A program made the position numbers and the translations under genes. From positions 62,001 through 126,000 of the forward strand of contig JAIKWZ010000051.1 in NCBI GenBank assembly GCA_024684375.1: a DNA stretch of 64,000 nucleotides. The letters run 5' to 3'. Shown piece by piece: positions 39,446 through 50,620 of the stretch. The first letter of the stretch is position 1. Each line of letters starts with the position of its first letter. The DNA is from Clostridiales bacterium. GTDB taxonomy: Bacteria; Bacillota; Clostridia; Christensenellales; Aristaeellaceae. The notes below the pieces were generated by a model. The model saw only the letters and a program-made list of their open reading frames with translations. It ran no database searches and was not told the DNA's origin.

Positions 39446-39518
39446 AGCCAACGAGGGGACTCGAACCCCTGACCTGCGGTTTACGAAACCGCTGCTCTAC
39501 CGACTGAGCTACGTTGGC
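39446..39518 (-). tRNA. tRNA-Thr (anticodon CGT)
   Basis: 73 nt with acceptor stem GCCAACG/CGTTGGC and discriminator T. The anticodon stem GCGGT/ACCGC encloses TTCGTAA, giving anticodon CGT. It lies nine bases upstream of tRNA-Pro on the same strand, so the two are co-transcribed. Confidence 0.95.
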
Positions 39519-39629
39519 GCACACAGCCTAAATATTATATCACCAAAGGTCAGTCTTGTCCAGCTTTCGTATTTATTTAACAAAGAAGACTGAAGACTGT
39601 TCCGGATCGAACGTTCCGGCCTGTGGGGC

Positions 39630-41078
39630 TTAGAGCTTGAGCCCCGCGAAGACGGATACGGACAGGCGTTTGGCCTCTTTATATGCTGAGGTTTTTTCAA
39701 GGGGCTTGCAGGCTTTGATCAGCTGCTTATAGCCGTCCTTGGCCGCTTTGAGCGTCTCAGAGCCGATGCTGCCGACAAACGCGTTTCCAAGCCTCTCCCT
39801 GGTGTAAGAAAGCGCCCTCAGACCGGACAGCGCGTCGGACAGGCGCAGTATCAGGCATTCTTCGTCATCAGAGGATGAGGTGCTTTCCACCAGCTCCGCA
39901 ACGTGATCATTGAATTCACTGCGCAATATGTCTGCGGAAACTTCGGGACACTTGGCCAGCGTGTCATGCAGCAGCGCCGCGGAGAGGAGCGTATAATCGT
40001 CAGTCAGGGTCGAAGCTATCTGGCAGACCTCCATAAGGTGGGTGATATAGGGCGCCTGTCCGGGCTCCAGGGTTTGCCCCGCATGATGCGCCTGAGCGAA
40101 AGTGAGCGCTTTAGCGAAGAGCTCTTCGCCTGTCAGCATTGGCACAGTATCGGCGGGTTTCTTTTTGCGCCTGCGGCTGCGCTTGCGGGCCACCGCCGGG
40201 GCAAGCTCCCTGTCCGCCATCGCGACAGCTTCGGGCGTGGCTTCAAAAAACGAGAGCTTGAGTGTTTTGAACTTTATCCCCATAAACTCCCCGCGCACCA
40301 GGAAACGGCCGTGGGACACGCAGCTTGCCAGCTTGTACCAGCGATCTATGCTGCCCTTCTCGCCTTCCTCCCAGGTAAGGGGACTCATGCATTTTGGGCA
40401 ATTCATAAGGGACGCGCAGGCTTCTTCCCACGCTTCTCTGGGAGAGGGATGGCGATGCGTGCGGGCGGAAGACAGCGGCCGCGGCATCCCGTTCGCGGGA
40501 GTGGCCTGCGGCGCCTCCAGCTGGGAAATGCCCTTCTGCATGTCCACGGTCTTAAGACACATGGCGGTAAGGGCGGCGTCGTTCATGGCGTCGTGGAGTG
40601 TGAGATTGACCCTCACACCCGCCTCCTCAGCAGTGTGCTTGAGCGCGAGCGGCCCGTGCTCCGGGTGCTGCGCGGCGTATATCTTCTGGGCGTCGTACCA
40701 GGCGCATTTGGGAGGATTGAGCCCATGGAAGGCGAGGTTGTTAAGGAACACGCGCCTGTCGTCCGGACCCCAGGAGAATACAGCGTCCACGTCTTTTATC
40801 CAGGAGATGAACTCCTGGGCGGCAATTGGGAAGTCCTCGCCAGAGGCGATGTCGCTTTCGTTTATGCCTGTGAGTTTTTTTACGTATCTGTCAAGCCGTC
40901 TGCGTCCGCCGAGGCGCACGTAGAGGTTGAACGAATCCACGGGGGTCATCTCCTCATCGGTTTTGACCGCGCCGATCTGAATAATTTCCTCGTGCATTAT
41001 CACGCCCTGACGGCTGGTGGGCGTCCACATGGGGTTATGGTATTGATTCCATTCCAGGTCAACTATCGCGTAGTGCAT
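39630..41078 (-). CDS. DnaQ-like exonuclease fused to a RelA/SpoT-like HD domain
   Basis: The 482-aa protein has three parts. Residues 1-185 are a DEDDh exonuclease of the KapD type (D7 and E9 in DLEWNQ, D106/D107 in WGPDD, H162 and D167 in HDAMNDA). Residues about 220-265 contain a CPKC pair and another Cys, possibly a zinc ribbon. Residues 315-440 resemble the HD hydrolase domain of RelA/SpoT (AHHAGQ, PYITHLMEV, LLSAALLHD, LSDALSGLRAL). Metal ligands H347, H371-D372 and the later Asp are kept. The catalytic Glu-Asp pair that follows HD in active (p)ppGpp hydrolases is replaced by Ala-Lys (HDTLAK). Substrate unknown. Confidence 0.8.
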   Translation of the reverse strand: MHYAIVDLEWNQYHNPMWTPTSRQGVIMHEEIIQIGAVKTDEEMTPVDSFNLYVRLGGRRRLDRYVKKLTGINESDIASGEDFPIAAQEFISWIKDVDAVFSWGPDDRRVFLNNLAFHGLNPPKCAWYDAQKIYAAQHPEHGPLALKHTAEEAGVRVNLTLHDAMNDAALTAMCLKTVDMQKGISQLEAPQATPANGMPRPLSSARTHRHPSPREAWEEACASLMNCPKCMSPLTWEEGEKGSIDRWYKLASCVSHGRFLVRGEFMGIKFKTLKLSFFEATPEAVAMADRELAPAVARKRSRRRKKKPADTVPMLTGEELFAKALTFAQAHHAGQTLEPGQAPYITHLMEVCQIASTLTDDYTLLSAALLHDTLAKCPEVSADILRSEFNDHVAELVESTSSSDDEECLILRLSDALSGLRALSYTRERLGNAFVGSIGSETLKAAKDGYKQLIKACKPLEKTSAYKEAKRLSVSVFAGLKL

Positions 41079-41174
41079 ACAGTCTCCAATTCGCTCGTAT
41101 CGGACAGATTATAGCACTTTTGAAGAATTAAGGCAATAATAAACACAGAATGCCGAAAAACGTAACATACGCGC

Positions 41175-41203
41175 TTGACGGGTTATACCGGAAATGCTAT
41201 AAT
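41175..41203 (+). promoter_or_regulatory. Promoter of the pyrR leader
   Basis: TTGACG (41175-41180) and TATAAT (41198-41203) with a 17-bp spacer, followed by a 270-base leader before pyrR. Confidence 0.75.
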
Positions 41204-42010
<807 letters not shown>

Positions 42011-42043
42011 AAGTCGACTGAAGCCGACATTGCTGGAGGAAAA

Positions 42044-43123
42044 ATGAACGCGATACTGATCCCGGCTTACAAGCCGGACGAAAAACTGATCGAACTATGC
42101 GAAAGGCTGCTGTCCCACCAGGACGTGGCCGTGGTAGTGGTCGACGACGGCAGCGGTGAAGACTTCAAACACATATTTGAGAACCTGGATCCACGTGTAG
42201 TGCGCCTGGGCTACGCGGAGAACCACGGCAAGGGCTACGCGCTCAAGACAGGCATAAAATACATCTACGAGAATATGCCCGGGTGCGAACGGCTGGTGAC
42301 CGCTGACGCGGACGGCCAGCACCGTTACGAGGACATAGCAAAAGTCATCGCCAAGAGCCAGGAGTGCCCGGGCGCGCTGGTGCTGGGCGGGCGCAGGTTC
42401 GACGAGACCAACGTGCCTTTCCGCTCGCGTTTCGGCAACGCCTGCACGCGCCTGGTGTTCCGCCTGGCCAGCGGGGTGAGCGTATACGACACGCAGACGG
42501 GTCTGAGGGGCTTCGACCGCACGGGCATGAAGCTGTTCATGAACGTAAAGGGTGACCGCTATGAATACGAGATGAACATGCTGCTGAAGGCATCCGAAGA
42601 GGATATGCCCATCAAGGAGATCACCATCGCAACGGTGTACCTGGAGGAAAACAAGTCCAGCCATTTCAATCCTCTCAAGGATTCGCTGCGCATATATAAA
42701 AGCATAATCAAGTTCGCAGCCTCCAGCTTTATCGCATTTTTGCTTGATTACCTGGTGTTCCTGCTGATGCACAGGCTGTTTATGGCGCTGGGCTGGTTCG
42801 ATCCGGGGCTCAAATTCGGCAAGCTGCATTTGGGTCAGAAAGAAGCCGCAAACGCTATCGCCCGAATCGTTTCTTCATGCGTGAACTTTTTCGTGAACCA
42901 TCGCGTGGTGTTCAACAGCAAGGAAAAGATCTGGAAGGCGGCGATCAAGTACGCGCTGCTCGCGCTGTTCATATTCTGTCTGGACACCTTCGTGCTCAAG
43001 TTCTTTATGGAGGTCTGCGGCATTTCCGACTGGCTTGCCAAGCCCATTACCGAGACCATCATGTTCTTTGTGAACTTCCCGATACAGAGAAAATTCGTGT
43101 TCAAAAGGCAGAAGAGAGGCTGA
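42044..43123 (+). CDS. GT2 glycosyltransferase fused to a GtrA-like membrane domain
   Basis: The 359-aa protein has a DPM1-like GT2 domain (1-220: ILIPAYKPDEKLIEL, VVVDDGSGED, the DXD-type TADADGQH, and RFGNACTRLVFRLASG with an internal TQTGLRGFDR). A GtrA domain with four predicted membrane helices follows (about 225-355, FAASSFIAFLLDYLVF, VNFFVNHRVVFNSKE). Such fusions transfer sugars to undecaprenyl phosphate and move the lipid-linked sugar for wall-polymer decoration. It follows pyrR by 33 bases. Confidence 0.9.
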   Translation: MNAILIPAYKPDEKLIELCERLLSHQDVAVVVVDDGSGEDFKHIFENLDPRVVRLGYAENHGKGYALKTGIKYIYENMPGCERLVTADADGQHRYEDIAKVIAKSQECPGALVLGGRRFDETNVPFRSRFGNACTRLVFRLASGVSVYDTQTGLRGFDRTGMKLFMNVKGDRYEYEMNMLLKASEEDMPIKEITIATVYLEENKSSHFNPLKDSLRIYKSIIKFAASSFIAFLLDYLVFLLMHRLFMALGWFDPGLKFGKLHLGQKEAANAIARIVSSCVNFFVNHRVVFNSKEKIWKAAIKYALLALFIFCLDTFVLKFFMEVCGISDWLAKPITETIMFFVNFPIQRKFVFKRQKRG

Positions 43124-43143
43124 GTCGGCATAGATCAAATGTG

Positions 43144-43175
43144 AAAGCCGCCGGGAAAGGTATCCCGGCGGCTTT
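43144..43175. terminator. Strong terminator between converging genes
   Basis: A 13-bp perfect stem (AAAGCCGCCGGGA) with a 6-base loop, between the GT2-GtrA gene and the phosphatase gene. Symmetrical A and T ends suit both directions. Confidence 0.85.
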
Positions 43176-43211
43176 AGCTTTACGAAAAAGGGCCGAAACG
43201 GCTCGAGCGCA

Positions 43212-43979
43212 CTAAAGCTCGAGTATGACCTGCCTGACGGCGTGCTCGTGATTGGGCACGGTGATCTTGTCGGCAGCCCGTTTAACTTCGTCCAGCGCGT
43301 TGCCTACGGCGACGCCGATATCGGCCGCGCTTAAGAGGGAGACGTCGTTTTCGTAATCGCCCATGCCTATCAAAGTGTGCACCCGGTCGCCCAAAAGCCG
43401 CTTTACAAGCCGCGCGGCGTTGCCTTTGCCGCTGAAGGCGGGCAGCATTTCCAGACCGATGGGCCAGGAGCGCTCTATCAGATATTTGTTGGCGAATTTT
43501 GCTTTGGCGGCGGTTTTCAGAGCCAGCGTGGGTTCGGGCGAGTCTTGCACGAAAATCACCTTATATATGGGGGAGGAGACGTTTTTGACGGATTGTTCCG
43601 GCGTGCCTTCGCCCCTTTTCCAAACCGAGTTAACGCAGGAAGAGTGCCAAAGGTGAGTCTCATAGCTGATTTCGGGGTCTATGAGGGAGAGGTAGTCCCT
43701 TAGGAACTCCTCGTCCCCGCCTATCCTTTCCATGACCTCAAAACTGTCCGGATCCACGATGGCGCCGCCGTTGAGGGCGATCACGGGGGCATTCAGCGGC
43801 ACTTTTTGAGCCACGTTCCGGATAAAATCCGGGCTGCGTCCCGAGGCGATGGTAAAAAAGCCGCCCTCCTGCTGAAATTCCATTATCGCTTCAACGTTTT
43901 CAGGCGAGACCTGACCGTTTCGGTCGGCCAGCGTACCGTCGTAATCCGCCAGTATCAGATAGCCGTCATACCTGCCCAT
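43212..43979 (-). CDS. Cof-type HAD-family phosphatase
   Basis: The 255-aa enzyme has HAD motif I DYDGTLAD (D13 nucleophile), motif II ASGRS, a class IIB cap, Lys in FSGKGNAARLV, and motif IV GMGDYENDVSLL. Such enzymes dephosphorylate sugar phosphates, FMN or pyridoxal phosphate. The substrate here is unknown. Its start overlaps the end of the MATE gene by 14 bases, so both are in one operon. Confidence 0.92.
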   Translation of the reverse strand: MGRYDGYLILADYDGTLADRNGQVSPENVEAIMEFQQEGGFFTIASGRSPDFIRNVAQKVPLNAPVIALNGGAIVDPDSFEVMERIGGDEEFLRDYLSLIDPEISYETHLWHSSCVNSVWKRGEGTPEQSVKNVSSPIYKVIFVQDSPEPTLALKTAAKAKFANKYLIERSWPIGLEMLPAFSGKGNAARLVKRLLGDRVHTLIGMGDYENDVSLLSAADIGVAVGNALDEVKRAADKITVPNHEHAVRQVILEL

Positions 43980-45339
43980 TCATTTTCTCCTCGTTGGTAA
44001 GCACCCTGACCCATCTGTAGCGGTTTACCACGAACACCGCCACCGTGCACTTGATCAGCTGGTCGCTTTTGAGTATGAAGAACACCCACACCGGGGACAG
44101 CCTCCACCAGTACGCTGCCATGAGCGCGAAGGAGAGCACCACGCCCCACTGGAACACCAGGTCGTTAAGGAACACGAAGCGGGTGTTGCCGCCGCCGCGC
44201 ACGATCCCAGTAAGACAGGGCGCCTGATAGCTGGTGCCTACTGAGGTGACGGACAGCACGAGCAAGAACTGCCCGGCATATTTTACGGCATCCGGGCTTT
44301 CCAGATCGTACAGGCGGATGACGGGACCCCTTGCGCACAGTATCATAAGGCCTGTGATGAGACCGGTGGCGACGAACAGCAGCTGCATGGTGACGACGTA
44401 TTCCTTCAGCCTGCTCCTGTCCCCGGAACCGACCACTTTGCCTGTGATCACGCCTGCCGCGCTGCCTCCTCCGTAGGCGAAAACGCTTATGACGGAAAAC
44501 AGGCTCAGGGCCAGGGAGTTGGCGCTTATCACGTCTCCGCCCATGTGGCCGACGATGGACGTCTGTATAAACATCGCGATGCCCCAGCTGGCGCCGCCCA
44601 GCATTATGGGCGTGGCGTGGCGGAAATAGTCCTTCCACAGCGTGCTGTCGAATCTTATGGAGCTTCGCGGCGTGAGACGCAGCTTTTTGTCTATCCCGAG
44701 GGTGTAGACCAGCACTGCGGCCAGCTCGAACACCCGCGCGCACAGCGTCGCCCACGCTGCGCCGCGAATGCCCATTTCGGGACATCCCAGATGCCCGAAT
44801 ATCAGGCAGTAATTCAGCAGCAGGTTTAAAAACAGGGACATAAGAGTCACCACGAAGCCCATTTTCGCGTTTTCAACGCTCCTCTGCGTGGCCAGAAGCA
44901 CCGTGGTCATGCACCAGATCGGATAGGTGAAGCGGATTATGTCCAGATATTCGCAGCCTGACCCGATGATCGCGGTCTCATCTGAGAGCAGGGAAAGAAT
45001 GCCGTCAGGGAAGACGCTTACCGCGGCTGAAAAAAAGAGCCCCAGCGCCAGAGAAGTACACAGCCCCGCGGTGAAAACGGGACGGATGGGGTCAAGCCGC
45101 CTGGCTCCCCAGTACTGGCTGGAGATGACTGCCACGCCTTCTCCCGCCGCGGTGACGACCATTTGCAGAAGGAACTGTATCTGGTTGGCGAGGGAAGCTC
45201 CGTTCAGCGCGTCCGAAGAATAGCGGGCCAGCATGACGTTGTCCAAAAGGGATACGGAATAGGACAGCAGGTTCTGTGCCGCCACGAACAGAAGAAGACT
45301 GAAATAGGTTTTATAAAATGCTTTGTCGCGTGTGATCAT
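43966..45339 (-). CDS. MATE family efflux transporter
   Basis: The 457-aa protein has about twelve membrane helices in two MatE repeats (MLARYSSDALNGASLANQIQ in the first, ANSLALSLFSVISVFAYGGG in the second). It exports drugs or metabolites using Na+ or H+. The start at 45339 (MITRDKAFYKTYFS) is preferred, because GGGGA lies upstream and the extra N-terminal residues of the longer frame lack MATE character. Confidence 0.92.
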   Translation of the reverse strand: MITRDKAFYKTYFSLLLFVAAQNLLSYSVSLLDNVMLARYSSDALNGASLANQIQFLLQMVVTAAGEGVAVISSQYWGARRLDPIRPVFTAGLCTSLALGLFFSAAVSVFPDGILSLLSDETAIIGSGCEYLDIIRFTYPIWCMTTVLLATQRSVENAKMGFVVTLMSLFLNLLLNYCLIFGHLGCPEMGIRGAAWATLCARVFELAAVLVYTLGIDKKLRLTPRSSIRFDSTLWKDYFRHATPIMLGGASWGIAMFIQTSIVGHMGGDVISANSLALSLFSVISVFAYGGGSAAGVITGKVVGSGDRSRLKEYVVTMQLLFVATGLITGLMILCARGPVIRLYDLESPDAVKYAGQFLLVLSVTSVGTSYQAPCLTGIVRGGGNTRFVFLNDLVFQWGVVLSFALMAAYWWRLSPVWVFFILKSDQLIKCTVAVFVVNRYRWVRVLTNEEKMNGQV

Positions 45340-45530
45340 ATTCCCCGAAAAAAAGCTTGAGGATTGGCTCTCGCCGGTACAGGTTAGTCTACCATAACGG
45401 GCGGCGCATGGCAATAGGCGTTTGCGGATTTTGACGATCGATTATTGCGCGTCTTAGCGTATCATTCCGGCGGGAAACCATTATTTACCAAAGATTAATC
45501 AGCATACGGGGGCTTTTTATGCCTTACGGC

Positions 45531-45559
45531 TTGAAATGCATCTGCCCTCATGGTATAAT
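45531..45559 (+). promoter_or_regulatory. Promoter of the rimP-nusA-infB operon
   Basis: TTGAAA (45531-45536) and TATAAT (45554-45559) with a 17-bp spacer. The transcript would start about 70 bases before the rimP ribosome site. Confidence 0.75.
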
Positions 45560-45636
45560 AATATGTGTGCTGTTTTGCAGCGTAGCCGCGTCATCATGGC
45601 GCGGCATAAGTTTGACCCCGTGTCAGGGAGGACAAT

Positions 45637-46116
45637 TTGCCAAACAAATCAAGCAGTCTGGCAACGCTTGAAGCTGCCTGCGTAAAGCTGGCGGAGGAGA
45701 CAGGGCTCGAGTTTTTGGACTTGGAGCTTGTTAAGGAACCCTCCGGCAGGTGTTTGCGTATATATATGGATAAGGAAGGCGGCATAAACATCGACGACAT
45801 CGAGGCCTTCCATAAGCGCGTGCGTCCGCTGACGGACGATATCGACTACGATTATATGGAGGTCTCGTCTCCCGGCGCGGACAGGCCGCTCAAAAATCCC
45901 CGCGACTTCGAAAAGGCGCTGGGGACCGAGGTGGAGGTAAAACTCTTCGCTCCCGTGGACGGAATCAAGCAGCTTACGGGAATACTCAGCGCTTATGACG
46001 AAAACAGCGTGGAGATAGACTGCGCCGGCACCGTCAGGAGTTTCGAACTGAAAAAAGTCGCGCTCATCCGTCCCTTCATCGACGTGGATAAAGAACTGGA
46101 AAACAGTCCGGAATAA
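45637..46116 (+). CDS. rimP: Ribosome maturation factor RimP
   Basis: The 159-aa protein has the RimP N-domain (LEAACVKLAEETGLEFLDLELVKE) and the YMEVSSPGADRPLK motif before the C-terminal Sm-like domain (IKQLTGILSAYDENSVEI). It helps 30S subunit maturation. The start is TTG with AGGGAGGA five bases upstream; no ATG fits. First gene of the cluster. Confidence 0.93.
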   Translation: MPNKSSSLATLEAACVKLAEETGLEFLDLELVKEPSGRCLRIYMDKEGGINIDDIEAFHKRVRPLTDDIDYDYMEVSSPGADRPLKNPRDFEKALGTEVEVKLFAPVDGIKQLTGILSAYDENSVEIDCAGTVRSFELKKVALIRPFIDVDKELENSPE

Positions 46117-46149
46117 CTAACCGATTCGGCTTAATAATTGGAGGATAAA

Positions 46150-47292
46150 ATGGCCAAAAAATCCAAAAACCAGCCTGTAAACGAAACTTCGGAGCTGATA
46201 CTCGCCATTGACGAGCTGTGCAAGGCAAAGAACATAAGCCGCGAAGTGCTGTTTACCAAAATTGAGGCAGCTATGGTGAGCGCCTATAAAAAGGAATACG
46301 GCAAACAGGACAACGTTACTGCCACTGTCAACCGTACCACCGGCGCCATAGAGGTGTTTGCCCGCAAGACCATAGTCAGCGAGGTAAGCGAGCCCGCCGT
46401 TGAAATATCCATCGAAGAAGTCAGGAACAGGTTTCCGGAGCTTACCGACTATGACCTGGGCGACCTGATCGAAGTGCCGGCGAATATAGATTCTTTTGGA
46501 CGCATAGCCGCACAGTCCGCAAAGCAGGTTATCGTGCAGTCCATAAGGGAGGCCGAGAGAGGCTCTGTGTACGAGGAGTACTCCGAGAAAGAGAACGAGA
46601 TACTGACGGCCATAGTCAAGATCATCGAGCCTGACAGGGCGTACGTGGAGCTGGGCCGCACCGAAGGCGTTTTGGAGGTCAACCAGCTCATGCCCGGCGA
46701 AACGGTCCGCGTGGGCGACCGGCTTAAAGTGTACGTGCTTGAGGTCAACAAAAGCGCGAAGGGTCCCCAGGTCATGGTAAGCCGCACCCATACGGGGCTG
46801 GTCAAGCGCCTGTTTGAGGTGGAGGTCCCGGAGATCCGCAGCGGCGAGGTGCTCATCAAGTCCATCGCCCGCGAGGCGGGCAGCCGCACCAAGATGGCCG
46901 TGTTCAGTTCCAACCGCGACATCGACCCTGTGGGCGCGTGCGTGGGTCCCAGAGGCATGAGGGTCGAAAACGTGACCAACGAGCTTAAAACCGAGAAGAT
47001 CGACATAATCAAATGGTCCAGCGATCCTCAGGAATACATTGCCGCCGCGCTGTCTCCCGCCCGCGTGAACGAGGTTTACATTCCGGGCAAGGAGAAGATC
47101 GCCTATGTGACCGTGCCTGACAACCAGCTGTCCCTTGCTATCGGCAAGGAGGGGCAGAACGTGCGCCTCGCCGCCAAGCTTACCGGCTGGAAGATAGACA
47201 TAAAGAGCGCTTCCCAGGCGCAGCAGGAAGCCGAGATGATAAGCCAGTCCCAACCGGAAACATACGAAGAGGACGAGAATGCCGGCAACTAA
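46150..47292 (+). CDS. nusA: Transcription termination/antitermination factor NusA
   Basis: The 380-aa protein has the NusA N-domain ([28 protein letters not shown]), an S1 domain (about 130-200), KH1 (with [19 protein letters not shown] motif) and KH2 ([37 protein letters not shown]). The acidic repeats found in proteobacterial NusA are absent, as in Bacillota. ATG at 46150 has TTGGAGG upstream; a TTG at 46138 is unlikely. It overlaps ylxR by 14 bases. Confidence 0.95.
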   Translation: MAKKSKNQPVNETSELILAIDELCKAKNISREVLFTKIEAAMVSAYKKEYGKQDNVTATVNRTTGAIEVFARKTIVSEVSEPAVEISIEEVRNRFPELTDYDLGDLIEVPANIDSFGRIAAQSAKQVIVQSIREAERGSVYEEYSEKENEILTAIVKIIEPDRAYVELGRTEGVLEVNQLMPGETVRVGDRLKVYVLEVNKSAKGPQVMVSRTHTGLVKRLFEVEVPEIRSGEVLIKSIAREAGSRTKMAVFSSNRDIDPVGACVGPRGMRVENVTNELKTEKIDIIKWSSDPQEYIAAALSPARVNEVYIPGKEKIAYVTVPDNQLSLAIGKEGQNVRLAAKLTGWKIDIKSASQAQQEAEMISQSQPETYEEDENAGN

Positions 47293-47569
47293 GAAGGTCC
47301 CCATGCGCATGTGCGTGGGCTGCCACGAGATGAAGCCCAAGAAGGAACTGCGCCGCATAGTGCGCTCTCCCGAAGGGGAGATATCGATCGATTTAAAGGG
47401 GAAAAAGCCCGGCAGAGGCGCATACGTGTGCCTGGACAGCGAATGCCTTAAGAAGGCGCGCAAAAGCCGGGGGCTTGAACGAAAGTTGGAAAGCGTCATC
47501 TCTCCGGAAGTTTACGACAGCCTGGAAAGCGAGTTTGCCCGCATAATACAGGACGGGAGCGGAGAATGA
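47279..47569 (+). CDS. ylxR: YlxR/RnpM family protein
   Basis: The 96-aa protein has the family signature [21 protein letters not shown] and [18 protein letters not shown]. Members bind RNase P RNA and modulate it in Bacillus (RnpM). The gene is always between nusA and ylxQ, as here. Confidence 0.92.
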   Translation: MPATKKVPMRMCVGCHEMKPKKELRRIVRSPEGEISIDLKGKKPGRGAYVCLDSECLKKARKSRGLERKLESVISPEVYDSLESEFARIIQDGSGE

Positions 47570-47880
47570 CGGCCTACCAGCGGGGGCTGGGCATGCTGGG
47601 GCTTGCCCGGCGCGCAAGGGCGCTCGTCAGCGGTTTTGCCCTGGTGGAAACGGCGCTCAAGGCCGGCAACGGCAGCCTGCTTCTGCTGGACAGCGGGGTA
47701 AGTCCCGAAACCGGGAAACAGCTGCTGCCTCTTGCCCGGAAGCATGGAATAGACTGTTTTATGCTCAGGGCAGGGGAACTGTCCGACAGCCTGGGAGACT
47801 TCAGGATGTGCGCTTTGGTCACCGACGAGGGGTTCGGGCGCAGGATATACGAGCTGTTAAGCGAAGGAACGTCAAACTAA
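47566..47880 (+). CDS. ylxQ: L7Ae-like ribosome-associated protein YlxQ
   Basis: The 104-aa protein has the L7Ae/L30e fold pattern (GLGMLGLARRARALVSGFALVETALK, LLLLDSGVSPETGKQLLPLARKHGI). Such proteins bind kink-turn RNA. The start overlaps the ylxR stop (ATGA). It is the usual neighbour before infB. Confidence 0.9.
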   Translation: MTAYQRGLGMLGLARRARALVSGFALVETALKAGNGSLLLLDSGVSPETGKQLLPLARKHGIDCFMLRAGELSDSLGDFRMCALVTDEGFGRRIYELLSEGTSN

Positions 47881-47935
47881 ATCATAAAAAACGAGAATTA
47901 ATCGAAGAGTAACACACGGGGGTGCAGTCCAGGAA

Positions 47936-50557
47936 ATGGCGAAAGTTACGGCCAAAGAAGTGAGCCAGGGCGCTCAGGAGCTGATTAAACAGTTAAATAC
48001 CTCAAGGGAGCAGCTTAGAGAGCTGATGGGTTCGCTGCGTGCCAGAAACGACGAACTGTTCAGAGCCAGGCGCGCCGAGCAGGAGGAGCAGAACCGCAAG
48101 GAGCTCAAGGACAGGTTCGATGCGGCGGTGAATGCCATAAACGCGGCGAAGAACGCGACCAGCGGGGAGAGCGAGCCTGTCACAGAGCCTGTACAGGAGG
48201 CAAAACCTGCACCCGCCGAGCCTGCCAGGCCCCAGATGAGCCAGAGGTCGCAGACCACGCCTCAGGAGCGTCCTGCGCGGACCGCGGACGCGCAGCCGAG
48301 GCCGCGCCCCGCTTACAGCGCGGGCCCTGCCCAGCCGGGTCAGCGTCCACCTTATGGACAGCAATCCCGCCCACAGCAGGGGCAGACGGGCGCAAGGGCG
48401 GCTTATCCGCCCAGGCAGCAGGGACAGGGCGCCGGACTTACGCGGCCTGCCTTCGGTAGGCCTGCCGCCCCCGGTCAGCAGGGCCAGCAGTCCATGCAGC
48501 GTCCGGGCTTTAACCGTCCCCAGCAAGGCACGGGCATGCAGCGTCCGGGCGGTTTCGGGCAGAGGAAGCCTTCCGCTTCCGACATGCTGCCGCCTGTGGA
48601 GAAGGAACGCGTAAGCAACTACGACCCAAAGAAAAACCAGTACGTCCGCCAGAACGATCCGGAACGGTCTCCCGCCAAAAACAAACGGCAGGTGAGCCGG
48701 CAGGCTGCGCCCCAGATGAACATGGATGACGAGTTCGAGCGCGGCGTAAGGCGCAAGCGCAAGCAGACTCAGGCAGCAGCGCCCCGTCCGGAACCCGTAA
48801 AGATCGACCGCGCGGTCATGACCACCGAGCTTATAACGGTCAAGGACCTGTCCGAAAAGATCGGCAAGAGCGTAAACGAACTCATCAAAAAGCTGCTGAT
48901 GCTCGGCATAATGGCCACCATCAACAACGAGATAGATTACGACACCGCTCAGCTCATCTGCTCCGATTACGGCATAGAGCTTGAGTACAAGCCCGCTGAG
49001 ACCGCAGAAAGCGCGCTGGAGGCGGAAGAGGTGGAGGACAGCGACGACAAGCTGCTGCCCAGGCCTCCGGTCGTTACCGTCATGGGTCACGTCGACCATG
49101 GCAAGACCAGCCTTCTGGACTATATCCGCAACACCCGCGTCACCGCGGGCGAGGCTGGCGGCATAACCCAGCATATCGGCGCGTATACGGTAGAGCTGAA
49201 CGGCAAAAAGATCACTTTCCTGGACACTCCCGGCCACGAGGCGTTTACCGCCATGCGTGCCAGAGGCGCTCAGGCAACTGATATCGCCATACTGGTCGTT
49301 GCGGCGGACGACGGCGTCATGCCTCAGACGATCGAGGCAATCAACCACGCCAAGGCCGCGGGCGTGCAGACCATCGTGGCCATAAACAAGATAGACAAGC
49401 CTACCGCAGACGTGGAACGCATCCGTCAGGAACTGACCAAGTACGACCTGCTGTGCGAGGAATGGGGCGGCGACACCATCATGGTGCCAGTTTCCGCCAA
49501 GACCGGCCAGGGCATCGACCAGCTGCTTGAAATGGTGCTGCTGGTGGCTGAAGTTCAGGACTACCGCGCCAATCCCGACCGCAAGGCCAGGGGCATCATC
49601 ATCGAGGCGAGGCTGGACAAGGGCCGCGGTCCCGTGGCTACAGTGCTTATCAAGAACGGCACGCTGAAAGTGGGCGACACCATAGTCGCGGGCATGTCCT
49701 ACGGCCGCGTAAGGGCAATGGTGAACGACAAGGGCGAGCGAGTCAAGGCCGCTCTGCCCAGCGACCCTGTCGAGGTGATCGGCTTCAACGACGTGCCTGA
49801 GGCGGGCGACATCATCTCCGCCGTTGACGACGACAGCCTGAGCCGCAAGGTGGCTGAGGAACGCCGCGACAAGGCGAAGGCAGCGCTTATCAAGGCCCAG
49901 AGCAAAGCCACGCTGGACGACCTGTTCAATCAGATCAGCGAAGGCCAGATGAAGGAACTGAACCTGATCATCAAGGCTGACGTGATGGGCAGCGTGGAGG
50001 CGGTCACTTCTTCGCTTGAAAAGCTTTCAAACGATGAAGTCAAGGTGCGCTGCATACACGGAGGCGTCGGCGCCATAACCGAGACCGACGTCATGCTGGC
50101 CAGCGCGTCCAATGCCATAATCATCGGCTTCAACGTGCGCCACGACAATACGGTCAGGGACATCGCTCTGAAGGAAAAGGTGGACATCCGTCTTTACAGG
50201 GTCATCTACAACGCCATAGAGGACGTCGAAGCCGCCATGAAGGGCATGCTGGCTCCCAAGTACAAAGAGAACGTGCTGGGACGCTGCCAGGTACGTCAGA
50301 CATTCAAGGTCTCCGGCGTGGGCACGGTCGCAGGCTGCTACGTTACCGACGGCAAGATCCAGCGCAACGCCCAGATCCGCCTGCTGCGCGACAACGTGGT
50401 AATACACGAAGGCAAGATAGACTCGCTCAAGCGCTTCAAGGATGACGTGCGCGAAGTCGCGACCGGGTATGAGTGCGGTATCGGCATAGAGAATTACAAC
50501 GACGTAAAGGTGGGGGACGAGATGGAGTGCTTCACCATGGAAGAGATAAGCGAGTAG
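47936..50557 (+). CDS. infB: Translation initiation factor IF-2
   Basis: The 873-aa factor has an N-terminal coiled coil, then a Pro/Gln/Gly/Arg-rich low-complexity region (about 75-235). An IF2_N module follows (about 300-350, [22 protein letters not shown]), then the GTPase with GHVDHGKT (about 385-392), DTPGHEAF and NKIDKP, then domains II-IV. It brings initiator tRNA to the 30S subunit. The low-complexity part is Q/P-rich and unusually long, but this region is variable in all IF-2 proteins. Confidence 0.96.
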   Translation: MAKVTAKEVSQGAQELIKQLNTSREQLRELMGSLRARNDELFRARRAEQEEQNRKELKDRFDAAVNAINAAKNATSGESEPVTEPVQEAKPAPAEPARPQMSQRSQTTPQERPARTADAQPRPRPAYSAGPAQPGQRPPYGQQSRPQQGQTGARAAYPPRQQGQGAGLTRPAFGRPAAPGQQGQQSMQRPGFNRPQQGTGMQRPGGFGQRKPSASDMLPPVEKERVSNYDPKKNQYVRQNDPERSPAKNKRQVSRQAAPQMNMDDEFERGVRRKRKQTQAAAPRPEPVKIDRAVMTTELITVKDLSEKIGKSVNELIKKLLMLGIMATINNEIDYDTAQLICSDYGIELEYKPAETAESALEAEEVEDSDDKLLPRPPVVTVMGHVDHGKTSLLDYIRNTRVTAGEAGGITQHIGAYTVELNGKKITFLDTPGHEAFTAMRARGAQATDIAILVVAADDGVMPQTIEAINHAKAAGVQTIVAINKIDKPTADVERIRQELTKYDLLCEEWGGDTIMVPVSAKTGQGIDQLLEMVLLVAEVQDYRANPDRKARGIIIEARLDKGRGPVATVLIKNGTLKVGDTIVAGMSYGRVRAMVNDKGERVKAALPSDPVEVIGFNDVPEAGDIISAVDDDSLSRKVAEERRDKAKAALIKAQSKATLDDLFNQISEGQMKELNLIIKADVMGSVEAVTSSLEKLSNDEVKVRCIHGGVGAITETDVMLASASNAIIIGFNVRHDNTVRDIALKEKVDIRLYRVIYNAIEDVEAAMKGMLAPKYKENVLGRCQVRQTFKVSGVGTVAGCYVTDGKIQRNAQIRLLRDNVVIHEGKIDSLKRFKDDVREVATGYECGIGIENYNDVKVGDEMECFTMEEISE

Positions 50558-50586
50558 TTTCCATACACAGTTTTCACGCAAAAATG

Positions 50587-50608
50587 AGCCGGCATGTCCG
50601 GCTTTTTT
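50587..50608 (+). terminator. Internal terminator between infB and rbfA
   Basis: AGCCGG/CCGGCT stem and T6 in the 63-base infB-rbfA gap. It would lower expression of the genes beyond infB. Confidence 0.65.
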
Positions 50609-50620
50609 AAGAGGTTATCC

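Noticed and set aside
42095..42829. Minus-strand frame opposite the GT2-GtrA gene
   Set aside because: Antisense shadow; His/Val/Arg-rich with no start signal.
48002..49348. 448-codon minus-strand frame opposite infB
   Set aside because: A shadow of the repetitive Q/P-rich part of infB; no domain or ribosome site.
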